Assembly: GCF_003002065.1 (NCBI RefSeq) | Contig: NZ_PVZG01000025.1 | Coordinates: 28,219 to 92,218 of the forward strand | Length of the DNA: 64,000 nt | Direction: 5' to 3' | From: Pseudosporangium ferrugineum | GTDB lineage: Bacteria > Actinomycetota > Actinomycetes > Mycobacteriales > Micromonosporaceae | In this document: piece after piece, positions 45,428-53,304 of the stretch | How the letters are laid out: every line of letters starts with the position of its first letter | How positions within the stretch are numbered: position 1 is the first letter of the stretch | Notes under the pieces: model-generated | Databases searched by the model: none | What the model was told of the DNA's origin: nothing | The model's input: the letters and a program-made list of their open reading frames with translations, nothing else | Made by a program: the position numbers and the translations under genes

Positions 45428-46287
45428 GCGGGACCGGGCCGATGAGCGGCCAGACCGGCGCGGTGCGGCGCATACGGTTCGCCTTCGCGGTAACCGTGCT
45501 CGGCGCCGTGGGCTTCGCGGTGTCCTACGGGCTCGGCGGCAACACCCAGCTCCTCGGGCTGAGCCTCGCGGTGGCGTTCGCCGGCCTCGCGTACGGGCTG
45601 GCCGTCTGGGGCCGCCGGTTGCTGCCCACCGGCGGATTCGTCGAGCAGAAGCCCGAGCTGGCCGCCTCGCCGCAGCAACGCGACCTGCTCGCCGCGGCGA
45701 CCGACGGCCCGGAGAGCCCGCTGCAGCGCCGGGGCCTGGTCGGCATGCTGCTGCTGGGCGTCGGCGCCATCGGTGTCGCGCTGCTCTTCCCGCTGCGGTC
45801 GCTGCTGTCGTTCCGCAAACCCGATCCGGTGACGATGCTGCGACACACCGCTTGGGAGGCGGGGGTGCGCATGGTGACGCCGGAGGGCGAACCGGTGCGG
45901 CTCACCGACATCCAGGCGGGGACCATCCAGATCGTCGTGCCCGAGGGCCACACCCGTGACGGCGACGCCCCGGCCTTCGTCGTACGCCTGAACCCGGCCC
46001 TGCTCGACCGCCGGCCGGCGGCCGGCGACCTCGGCGGTGTGGTGGCGTACTCGCTGCTCTGCACGCACGCGGGGTGCCCGGTCGGCCTGTACGAGCAGAC
46101 CACCGGCCGCATGCTGTGTCCCTGCCACCAGAGCGCGTTCGACCTCTACCGGGACGCCGACCCCATCGCGGGACCGGCCGCGCGACCGCTGCCCGGCCTG
46201 CCCATCGACGTCGACGAGGCCGGCTTCCTGCGGGCGCGCGGGCCCTTCACGGCGCCCCCCGGCGCGGGCTTCTGGAGCCGGCCGTGA
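45424..46287 (+). CDS. qcrA: Rieske iron-sulfur subunit of bc1-type complex (QcrA)
   Basis: A 287-residue Rieske protein with three N-terminal membrane helices (as in actinobacteria) and a C-terminal Rieske domain. The [2Fe-2S] ligands are in CTHAGCPVGLYEQ and CPCHQSAFDLY. It accepts electrons from quinol and passes them to QcrC. It is shorter than many actinobacterial QcrA proteins. A second ATG at 45442 is possible. The stop overlaps the qcrB GTG start (GTGA). Confidence 0.93.
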   Translation: MSGTGPMSGQTGAVRRIRFAFAVTVLGAVGFAVSYGLGGNTQLLGLSLAVAFAGLAYGLAVWGRRLLPTGGFVEQKPELAASPQQRDLLAAATDGPESPLQRRGLVGMLLLGVGAIGVALLFPLRSLLSFRKPDPVTMLRHTAWEAGVRMVTPEGEPVRLTDIQAGTIQIVVPEGHTRDGDAPAFVVRLNPALLDRRPAAGDLGGVVAYSLLCTHAGCPVGLYEQTTGRMLCPCHQSAFDLYRDADPIAGPAARPLPGLPIDVDEAGFLRARGPFTAPPGAGFWSRP

Positions 46288-47972
46288 TCACCCGACGGAT
46301 CTACCGCGCCCTCGACGCCCGGCTGGGCACCACGTCGATCGGGCGCACCGCCCTGGCCAAGGTCTTCCCGGACCACTGGACGTTCATGTTCGGCGAGATC
46401 GCCCTGTACGCCTTCATGGCGTTGCTGCTCACCGGCACGTACCTGACGCTGTTCTTCGAGCCGAGCACCTCGGAGACGGTGTACGACGGGGCGTACCAGC
46501 CGCTCGACGGCTCGAAGGTGTCCAGTGCGTTCGCCTCCACCGTGGCGCTGAGCTTCGACGTCCGCGCCGGTCTGCTGATCCGGCAGGCGCACCACTGGGC
46601 GGCGTTGCTGTTCGTCGCGGCCATCGTGGTGCACATGCTGCGCGTGTTCTTCACCGGCGCCTTCCGCCGCCCGCGGGAGCTCAACTGGGTCGTGGGCGTC
46701 ACCATGCTGGCCCTCGCGCTGCTCAACGGCTTCACCGGGTACTCGATGCCCGACGACCTGCTCTCGGGCACCGGCCTGCGGATCATCTACTCGACCGTCC
46801 TGTCGATCCCCGTGGTCGGTTCATGGATCGCGACGCTGGCCTTCGGTGGGGAGTTCCCGACCCCGGAGACCACACCGCGGCTCTACATCAGCCACGTGCT
46901 CATCGTGCCGGGCATCTTCCTCGCGCTGATCTCGGTGCACCTGCTGATGATCATCCGGCAGAAGCACAGCCAGTTCCCGGGCCCCGGGCGCCGCGAGCAC
47001 AACGTCGTCGGGTCGCGGCTGTGGCCGGCGTACGCGGTGCGCTCGGTCAGCCTGCTCACCGGCGTGTTCGCGGTCGTGTTCGCGCTGGGCGGCCTAGTGC
47101 AGATCAACCCGGTCTGGATCTACGGCCCGTTCCACCCCGCGAAGGCGACCTCCCCGGCCCAGCCGGACTGGTACGTGGCCTGGGGCGACGGCGCGCTGCG
47201 GCTGTTCCCACCGATCGAGTTCCACGTCTTCGGCCACCTCGTGCCCGCGCCGTTCCTGCCGGCCGTGGGCGTGGGCACGGTGACCTTCCTGCTGCTGTAC
47301 GCCTGGCCCTGGCTGGAACGGTGGCGCACCGGGGACAAGGCGTCGCACCAGATCCTGCAGCGCCCCCGCGAGAGCCCGGGGCGCGTGGCTGTCGGCGCGT
47401 ACGCCCTCACGTTCTTCGCCGTTCTGCTCGTCACCGCGGCCGACGACATCATCGCCCGGCTGACCCGCATCCCGGTGACCGGCCTGCTGCGTACGCTGCA
47501 GATCCTCGTGCTCGTCCTGCCGTTCGTGGTGGCGGCGGTCGCGTTCTTCACCGCGCGGGCGCTGCGGGCCGGCACGGCGACGAGCCTCGGTGAGCTGACC
47601 CGCGAGGACCTGCACGCCGGCTTGTCCGGGCGGAGCATCGACCGCCGGCCGGACGACGAGCCGGAGGAGCGCATCCGGCTGTGGCGCAACCCGGACGACA
47701 CCTGGCGGTGGCGCTGGTACGGCCCCGGCGAGGAGCTCTCGAGCAACGAGGCGTTCCTCGACCGGCAAGAGGCGCTCGACGCCGCAAAGACGGCCTTTCC
47801 CGGCGTCCGCGTCGAGCAGGACGAACCGCCGGAAGGGGTGGTGCTGCCGCCGCCGCAGCACAAGCCCGGGCCGGCGACCAAGGCGGCCGCCGCTCTGGTC
47901 TGGGTGGCGATGGCCGTGCTCGGACGGCGGGCGGACCGCCGGACACCGTCGCGATCGGAGGCGTCGGAATGA
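46284..47972 (+). CDS. qcrB: cytochrome b subunit of bc1-type complex (QcrB) with extra C-terminal domain
   Basis: A 562-residue cytochrome b. Heme-ligand histidines are in QAHHWAALLFVAAIVVHMLR and SHVLIVPGIFLALISVHLLM; the quinol-site region is near PFHPAKATSPAQPDWYVAW. Membrane helices end at about residue 435. The remaining 125 residues include RLWRNPDDTWRWRWYGPGEE and DRQEALDAAKTAFPGV, which look like a DUF1508 (YegP-like) fold, and then a final hydrophobic stretch. This addition is not part of normal QcrB. The GTG at 46284 overlaps qcrA; the stop overlaps the FAD monooxygenase gene. Confidence 0.92.
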   Translation: MITRRIYRALDARLGTTSIGRTALAKVFPDHWTFMFGEIALYAFMALLLTGTYLTLFFEPSTSETVYDGAYQPLDGSKVSSAFASTVALSFDVRAGLLIRQAHHWAALLFVAAIVVHMLRVFFTGAFRRPRELNWVVGVTMLALALLNGFTGYSMPDDLLSGTGLRIIYSTVLSIPVVGSWIATLAFGGEFPTPETTPRLYISHVLIVPGIFLALISVHLLMIIRQKHSQFPGPGRREHNVVGSRLWPAYAVRSVSLLTGVFAVVFALGGLVQINPVWIYGPFHPAKATSPAQPDWYVAWGDGALRLFPPIEFHVFGHLVPAPFLPAVGVGTVTFLLLYAWPWLERWRTGDKASHQILQRPRESPGRVAVGAYALTFFAVLLVTAADDIIARLTRIPVTGLLRTLQILVLVLPFVVAAVAFFTARALRAGTATSLGELTREDLHAGLSGRSIDRRPDDEPEERIRLWRNPDDTWRWRWYGPGEELSSNEAFLDRQEALDAAKTAFPGVRVEQDEPPEGVVLPPPQHKPGPATKAAAALVWVAMAVLGRRADRRTPSRSEASE

Positions 47973-49183
47973 GAGCGATCATCTCGGGCGCCGGCATCGC
48001 CGGACTTGCCCTCGCCGAGCGGCTGCGCACCCACGGCGCCCAGGTCACCGTCGTCGAGAAGGCGCCGGGCCCGCGGGCCGGCGGGTACATGCTCGACTTC
48101 TTCGGGCCCGGGTACGACGCCGCCGAGGCGATGGGAGTGCTTCCCGGCATCCTGCGGTTCGGCTACGAGGTCGAGGAGCTGGCGTACTGCGACGACGACG
48201 GCCGCCGCCGCGCCGGGCTGCGGTACGCGAGATTCGCCAAGGCGGCCGGCGGCCGGGTGGTCAGCATCAGGCGCCCGGACCTGGAGCGGGCGCTGCGCGA
48301 GCACCTCCCCGCGGGCGTCGACCTGCGCCACGCCACCACGATTTGTGCGGTGGACAACCGCGCCGACGGCGTGACGGTCACCCTCGACGACGGCAACGTG
48401 CTGCACGCCGATCTGCTGGTCGGCTGTGACGGCGTCCATTCCGGCGTACGGGCGCTGGCGTTCGGTCCGGAAAGCGGTTACCTCCGATATCTCGGGCTGC
48501 ACACCGCGGCGTTCACGTTCGAGGACGCTCGAGCCCACGCCAAGGTGGCGGGCCGGTTCTGCCTGACGGACACGCTGCACCGCACGATGGGCTTCTACGG
48601 ACTGCGCGACGGGCGCGTCGCCGTGTTCGCCGTGCACCCCAGCGCCGAGCACACGCTGCCGGCCGACCCGCGAGCCGCGCTGCGCGCCGAGTACGGCAGC
48701 CTCGGCTGGATCGCACCGCGGGCGCTGGCCGCGTGCCCACCGTCGGACCAGGTCTACTACGACCAGGTCGCGCAGGTGGTCATGCCGTCCTGGAGCCGCG
48801 GCCGGGTGGTGCTGCTGGGCGACGCCGCGTACGCGGTGTCCCTGCTGGCCGGGCAGGGCGCGTCGCTGGCCGTGGCCGGCGCCTACGTGCTGGCCGAACA
48901 GCTCGCCCGGCACGCATCCGTCGAGGCGGGGCTCGCGGCCTACGAGCAGGTGCTGCATCCGGTGGTGCTGGACAAGCAGGAGACAGGGCGGAAGAGCCGG
49001 CGCTGGTTCCTGCCCGCGACGCGCCTCCAGCGGTGGCTGCGCCGGGTCTCCCTGTCCCTGGCCGGGTTGCCGATCGCCGACCGGCTGGTAGCCGGCGCGC
49101 TGGTGGGAAAGCCGACCGCGATGATCGCCGACGTGGCCGGCCGGACATCCTCGCGGACCTCCATCCACGACCGGACGTCGTGA
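47969..49183 (+). CDS. FAD-dependent monooxygenase (PHBH/UbiH-like)
   Basis: A 404-residue flavoprotein of the aromatic hydroxylase class. It has the FAD motif ISGAGIAGLALAERLRTHGA, the DG motif LLVGCDGVHSGVRALAFG and the GD motif RGRVVLLGDAAYAVSLLAGQG. The last 70 residues are basic and amphipathic (RRWFLPATRLQRWLRRVSLS). The start overlaps the qcrB stop by 4 nt, which is odd for an oxygenase and suggests it could act on a quinone or another lipid substrate; that is inference. It is convergent with the holin-X gene. Confidence 0.85.
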   Translation: MRAIISGAGIAGLALAERLRTHGAQVTVVEKAPGPRAGGYMLDFFGPGYDAAEAMGVLPGILRFGYEVEELAYCDDDGRRRAGLRYARFAKAAGGRVVSIRRPDLERALREHLPAGVDLRHATTICAVDNRADGVTVTLDDGNVLHADLLVGCDGVHSGVRALAFGPESGYLRYLGLHTAAFTFEDARAHAKVAGRFCLTDTLHRTMGFYGLRDGRVAVFAVHPSAEHTLPADPRAALRAEYGSLGWIAPRALAACPPSDQVYYDQVAQVVMPSWSRGRVVLLGDAAYAVSLLAGQGASLAVAGAYVLAEQLARHASVEAGLAAYEQVLHPVVLDKQETGRKSRRWFLPATRLQRWLRRVSLSLAGLPIADRLVAGALVGKPTAMIADVAGRTSSRTSIHDRTS

Positions 49184-49188
49184 CTCGC

Positions 49189-49635
49189 TCAGCCGTTGTG
49201 GACGTCCCGGGCGGCGGCGGCCCCGGCCTGGCGGATCCGGCTCACCGTTCCGGAGACCGCTTCCTGGATCTCCTCGGCCAACCGCTGCGAGCTGCCCCCG
49301 GCCTCGCGCAACTGCTGCAGTCCCACGGTCCCCAGCACGGCGGCGCCGGTGAAGTAGCCCGCGGTCAGGCCGGCTACGGCGAGCTTTCGTGGCAGGAAGC
49401 TCTCCAAGATGCGCAGCACGGTGGCAGATGCCGCCCCGATGCCGAGGACGGCGCAGCCGGCGGCCGCGCCGAGCAGGATCACGCCGGAGGCGGCGGGGCG
49501 GGCCGCTTCCACGAACTCCGTCCGTACCGTCTGCATCTCCTCCCGTGCCACGTCCGCCAAGTCGCCGGCCAGCCGGTCGGCGGCGGACTGCCCGGCCGCC
49601 GGCCGGGCGGTGCTGCCTGTGGTGCTCTCGCTCAT
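49189..49635 (-). CDS. holin-X/YqjE-like membrane protein (phage holin family)
   Basis: A 148-residue protein of the actinobacterial holin-X family (superfamily III). A polar N-terminus is followed by two membrane helices (SGVILLGAAAGCAVLGIGAA and LAVAGLTAGYFTGAAVLGTV) and an amphipathic C-terminal helix. Despite the name these proteins are chromosomal, not phage genes, and their role is unknown. The ATG at 49635 follows AGGAGGAACTG. A GGGTA element at 49689-49693 on this strand may be its promoter. Confidence 0.82.
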   Translation of the reverse strand: MSESTTGSTARPAAGQSAADRLAGDLADVAREEMQTVRTEFVEAARPAASGVILLGAAAGCAVLGIGAASATVLRILESFLPRKLAVAGLTAGYFTGAAVLGTVGLQQLREAGGSSQRLAEEIQEAVSGTVSRIRQAGAAAARDVHNG

Positions 49636-49727
49636 CAGTTCCTCCTGTCGTTGATCCGCGGCCTGGACGTTCCGAGGTCGTGGTGGCCTACCCGATCCGG
49701 GCGTCACCAAGCGTCCCCGCCGGGGGT

Positions 49728-49751
49728 GTTGAAGGAACCCGGGGTGGGGTA
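49728..49751 (+). promoter_or_regulatory. SigB/SigF-like promoter for the SnoaL-like gene
   Basis: GTTG at 49728-49731 and GGGTA at 49747-49751 with a 15-nt spacer; the -10 lies only 10 nt before the ATG at 49762, so the transcript could be leaderless or nearly so. Confidence 0.45.
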
Positions 49752-49761
49752 GCGGTCAGGC

Positions 49762-50112
49762 ATGACCGAGATGCGGATCGACGAGCTGATGACCCTGGAA
49801 GAGCAGGGCTGGGCAGCGCTCAGCCGAGGGGAGGGCCCGGACTTCTACGAGGAGATGCTGGCCGACGACGCCGTCGTGGTCGTGCTCGACAAAGCTCAGA
49901 CCTTGGCGTCCTGGGACGGTGTGCCCCCGTGGGAGGGGTACGAACTGGTCAAGCGGCACGAGGCAGCGCTGGGCGACGCGGCCGTCGTCGTCTACGACGT
50001 CACGGCGCGCCGGCCCCTGAAGACGCCGTATCGGGCGACGGCGTCGAGCACGTATGTGCGCCGCCCGGGAGGATGGCGCCTCGTGCTGCATCAGCAGACC
50101 CCGTGGGCCTGA
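49762..50112 (+). CDS. SnoaL/NTF2-like domain protein (DUF4440 type)
   Basis: A 116-residue cone-fold protein: LEEQGWAALSRGEGPDFYEEMLADDAVVV is the typical N-terminal helix and strand, and YRATASSTYVRRPGGWRLVLHQQTP the final beta strands. Such proteins are small enzymes or binding proteins with unknown ligands. There is no signal peptide. The gene is divergent from holin-X and is followed 4 nt later by a stress-type membrane protein gene. Confidence 0.8.
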   Translation: MTEMRIDELMTLEEQGWAALSRGEGPDFYEEMLADDAVVVVLDKAQTLASWDGVPPWEGYELVKRHEAALGDAAVVVYDVTARRPLKTPYRATASSTYVRRPGGWRLVLHQQTPWA

Positions 50113-50116
50113 TGTC

Positions 50117-50584
50117 ATGCCGGCGAGGCGGGTCGTCGCCGTCTATCCCGGCTACTCGGACGCCGCAGCAGCAGTCGATCGCCTGACCACGCAGGGGCTG
50201 CCCCGGGACGGCACGACGATCGTGAGCATCCTCGTGCCGTCGATCCGCCGGGCACCGGGCGTACCGTCCCGCCGAATCGTCGCCCGCTGGGCCGCCGCGG
50301 CCGGAGCGCTGTTCGGCGCAGTGCTCGGTGCAGCGCTGCAGTCCCTGCACATCACTGACCCGTTGGCGCTGCCGGTGCCCGCCGCGCTCGTGGGAGCCCT
50401 CGTCGGTGCAGTCTCGGGCAGCTCCATCGCCGTGTTGTGCTTCGCTGTGGCCGCCTTGCCGTCCGAGGGCACGATCGAGGAGCCGGTGACTCTCTTCCAC
50501 GAGGTCCGGGTCGACGCGCCACTCGCCGATCGCGCCGTCCGGATCCTGCACAGCGGCGAGACGCCTTTCGGAGCCGAGCAGTGA
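50117..50584 (+). CDS. general stress protein 17M-like membrane protein
   Basis: A 155-residue protein. The N-terminal region RRVVAVYPGYSDAAAAVDRL resembles the GSP17M/YflT domain; two hydrophobic, glycine-rich segments follow (AAAAGALFGAVLGAALQS and AALVGALVGAVSGSSIAVLC). The C-terminal part again has a YflT-like strand-helix. Proteins of this kind are induced by stress in Bacillus and actinobacteria. The ATG at 50117 is 4 nt after the previous stop, so the two are co-transcribed. Confidence 0.75.
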   Translation: MPARRVVAVYPGYSDAAAAVDRLTTQGLPRDGTTIVSILVPSIRRAPGVPSRRIVARWAAAAGALFGAVLGAALQSLHITDPLALPVPAALVGALVGAVSGSSIAVLCFAVAALPSEGTIEEPVTLFHEVRVDAPLADRAVRILHSGETPFGAEQ

Positions 50585-50611
50585 CAGAGCCGATCGGTGT
50601 CGGCCGGCCGG

Positions 50612-50905
50612 TCACCGTGACGGCAGCAGGTCGTCATCCCGCAGGCGCCGCAACTCCGCCTGCAGCACCGGCGCCGGGGGAATCTCCTCGAGCAGACGGC
50701 GGCCCGTCGCGAGGTCGGCCCGGATCCGTGCCGCCACGGCGCCGTTCGCCCGGTCGAGCAGTCCCCGGTACGCCCGGACGACGTCGGCGGCGGTCGCGTG
50801 CTGCTGTGACTCGTGAGCCGCGCCGAGCACCCCGTACAGCACGTCCCAAAGCGTGTTCGAAGTCTTCGTCGGGATAAAGGTCTGCCACAGGGTCGCACTC
50901 CTCAC
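50612..50905 (-). CDS. small hypothetical protein
   Basis: A 97-residue soluble, helical protein: LWQTFIPTKTSNTLWDVLYGVLGAAHESQ, then DVVRAYRGLLDRANGAVAARIRADL and a C-terminal QAELRRLRDDDLLPSR. The start is taken as the GTG at 50905. A GTTT-N16-GGGCA promoter-like element is upstream on the same strand, which supports expression. No family is recognised. The opposite strand and other frames do not give protein-like sequence. Confidence 0.5.
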   Translation of the reverse strand: MRSATLWQTFIPTKTSNTLWDVLYGVLGAAHESQQHATAADVVRAYRGLLDRANGAVAARIRADLATGRRLLEEIPPAPVLQAELRRLRDDDLLPSR

Positions 50906-50930
50906 GGCGTCGGTCGTCCGGTCCGCCGCC

Positions 50931-50955
50931 TGCCCCTCTCGCCGGCGCGTCAAAC
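50931..50955 (-). promoter_or_regulatory. SigB/SigF-like promoter for the small hypothetical gene
   Basis: On the minus strand GTTT (50952-50955) and GGGCA (50931-50935) are 16 nt apart. The element is 25 nt before the GTG start at 50905. Confidence 0.5.
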
Positions 50956-50964
50956 GCCCGGTGA

Positions 50965-51850
50965 TCAGAAGCCGGGAAGGTCCGTGCACTCGTGTTCGTC
51001 GGGGAGCAGGGGGCGGAAGGTGACGTCCCAGAGCTTGCCGCCGGATCGCCACGGCGTAAGGACGCTCGCGTGCGCGGCGGTCTTCCGTACATGGTCGGCC
51101 TCGGCGGCGGTGACAACCGTGCAGGTGACCCGGCCGCCGGACGCCACGGCGGAACCCGGCAGGGGAGGACCGGGCCACTGCTGTGCCGGGGCGGGGCTGG
51201 GAGGTGCCTCGTCGGTCGGTGCGTACGGCCGGGCCAGCGCCGCCAGAGAGTCGCCGCGGTACGGCTGAGGTTCGGGCAGGCGGTCGTTGGACGGCAGCCG
51301 GCGGGCTCGCTCGATGAAGTCTTTGAGCCGCTTGCGTGCGGCGCGCTGCGCTGCGGTGAGGTCCGGGTCGCCGACCGACGCCTCGGTCAGGGCGGGGACC
51401 CGCACGCGATGCACCCCTGTGCCGGTGACAGCGGTCACCACGGTCGTGGTGGCGTCGGCGACGCCCGGATCGCCGAAGTCGGTGTGCGGCTGCACACCGG
51501 CCGCTACCGCGTTCACGGCGAGCTGAGCCACCGTGGCCATCCCCGCGTCCTGCACCTGGAGCGCCCGGCAGCGCCGGCGGCGGGTAGATGGCGATCTGCG
51601 GTCCGGGCGTGATGACCCGGCCGTCGGCGTACGCGCTGAAAGCGGGCACCCGGCCGGGCTCGACAGCCGGACCGACCAGGCCTCCTGTGCGCTGGATGCG
51701 CAGCACGAGGGTCGGCGTGGGTGTCGGCGTCCGGACCGGCTCGGGCGCACCGGCGTCGTCGGCAGTGGTGGCACAGGCGCCGATCAGAACCGGAGCGGCG
51801 AGCGCCGCGGCCCACCGGCGTACGGTCGTCCGGACAGTTCCTCGCTTCAC
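50965..51850 (-). pseudogene. lipoprotein, frameshifted
   Basis: The N-terminal frame starts at the GTG at 51850 after a GGAGGCACCT ribosome-binding site, with a signal peptide and the lipobox LIGACATT, then a threonine/proline linker and FSAYADGRVITPGPQIAIYP. The protein continues in a different frame from about 51560: ALQVQDAGMATVAQLAVNAV through to HECTDLPGF at 50965. The total is 886 bp, one base more than 295 codons, so one extra base near CCCGG at 51564-51568 explains the break. It may be an error in the sequence. No named family is recognised; similar proteins are seen in actinobacteria. Confidence 0.65.
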
Positions 51851-51927
51851 AGGTGCCTCCGGTGCTCCGACGGTTGGGTGGGCGCGGGTCCTACCCGGGA
51901 AGTGGGCAGCGGACACGGCCCTGCCGG

Positions 51928-53304
51928 TCAGTCGTCCGCGGGCCAACGCCCCTCCAGGGCTGCGTCGACGGAGTCCGCACGCCGGCTGAGCTTCGCCCGT
52001 TCTACCTCGTCGAAGTCCTGGCCCGCGACGGTGGCGCGCAACCGGGCGAGCTGCGCGGCCACGGGTGCCAGCTGAGCCCGGTCGTCGCGCAGAACCCAGG
52101 CCAGCTCCCGCAGCAGGTCGAACAGGCGGATCAGCACCTCGGGGTGCGCGGCGCCGTAGCGGCGCGGCTGGCTGACCGCCAGGTCGAGCAGGCCCGCCAG
52201 GTCGGGGCGGGCGAGCACCACCCGGACCCGTCCGGCGTCGTCGTGCCGGGTGGCGGGGCGCAGATCGTGCCGGGCGGCCTCGCACAGCAGGGCCGAGGAG
52301 TGGCCGAGCGCGTGAACGGCCGTGGTGGGATCGTTGATCCCGGGCGACAGGGCCTTGGCCACCACGTCGGTGAGTTGCCGCAGGCCGAAGGCGATGTCCT
52401 GGGTGGACGTCCGTTCGAAGCCGATGCCGAGCGCCTCGGCGAGCTCCCCGTGCAGGACATCGCGCAGCCCGTCGTCGTCGTGGTCCTCGCCGGATTCCAG
52501 CCGCCAGGCCGTCGCGACGGGGGTGCCGGCCACGACCGAAGCGCCCGGGGCCCGGTCCACGCGGATTACCGTCCCGGTGCGGACCGCCGCGGCAAGCAAT
52601 TTCCGGTCGTTCACCGACGTCACGAACCCCGAGGTCGGTGCGCACAGGATCAGCGTGCCGCGGTGCGGCGGCGCCGGAGGATCGGCGGATCGTTGCGAGC
52701 CGTCGCGGGTCCGCACCGTCTGCCGTACGGTCTCGACCGCCTCGGCGTGAACGTCGCGCAGCATGGACTCCACCCGGATCTTGCGAGCCAGATGGGCCAG
52801 GAAGCCGGCCACCGCGAGGACCGAGACGAGCGCGAGCAGGTACGCCGTCGTGACCGACAACCGGGGTACGAACGCGCCGGTGGATCTGTCGTCGCGGACG
52901 GTCCTGAGCACCGTCAGGGCGTAGGTGAACGTGGCGAGGAGGACTGCCAGGGTGGCGTGCACGACCCGGTCGCGGGCGAAGGTGCGCAGCAGCCGAGGGG
53001 AGTACTGCCCGCTGGCGAGCTGCAGCGTGACGATCGTGAGGGAAAAGGTCAGCGACGTGACGGTGATGAGGGAGCCGGCGATGGCCTGCAGGACGCTGCG
53101 TGCCGCTTCCGGGCCACCGCCGAACAGGTACGAACCCAGGCCGGCCGGCATCAGCCGCAACAGCTGGTTGTCGTACACCGGCATGACGGCGCCGAGTGCG
53201 ATGGCCAGCACGATGGCAGCCGCCGGCATCGGCCAGAGCTGGGTGCGCAGTCCGTCGGCGACGGCGCGGCCCCGCGTCAATCTCGCCAACTGCAAGGTGG
53301 TCAC
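51928..53304 (-). CDS. DUF2254 membrane protein
   Basis: A 458-residue protein with four membrane helices in the first half (for example AAAIVLAIALGAVMPVY and TAYLLALVSVLAVAGFLAHL), including the conserved GSLITVTSLTFSLTIVTLQLASGQYSPRLLR. A cytoplasmic, beta-rich and helical part follows. The function of the family is unknown. The start is a GTG at 53304 whose GTGA overlaps the stop of the PAP2 gene, so the two are coupled. A TTG three codons later is an alternative. Confidence 0.88.
   Translation of the reverse strand: MTTLQLARLTRGRAVADGLRTQLWPMPAAAIVLAIALGAVMPVYDNQLLRLMPAGLGSYLFGGGPEAARSVLQAIAGSLITVTSLTFSLTIVTLQLASGQYSPRLLRTFARDRVVHATLAVLLATFTYALTVLRTVRDDRSTGAFVPRLSVTTAYLLALVSVLAVAGFLAHLARKIRVESMLRDVHAEAVETVRQTVRTRDGSQRSADPPAPPHRGTLILCAPTSGFVTSVNDRKLLAAAVRTGTVIRVDRAPGASVVAGTPVATAWRLESGEDHDDDGLRDVLHGELAEALGIGFERTSTQDIAFGLRQLTDVVAKALSPGINDPTTAVHALGHSSALLCEAARHDLRPATRHDDAGRVRVVLARPDLAGLLDLAVSQPRRYGAAHPEVLIRLFDLLRELAWVLRDDRAQLAPVAAQLARLRATVAGQDFDEVERAKLSRRADSVDAALEGRWPADD

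Noticed and set aside
49189..49635. Prophage evidence from a holin-family protein
   Set aside because: Holin-X proteins are common chromosomal genes in actinobacteria and no other phage gene is nearby.
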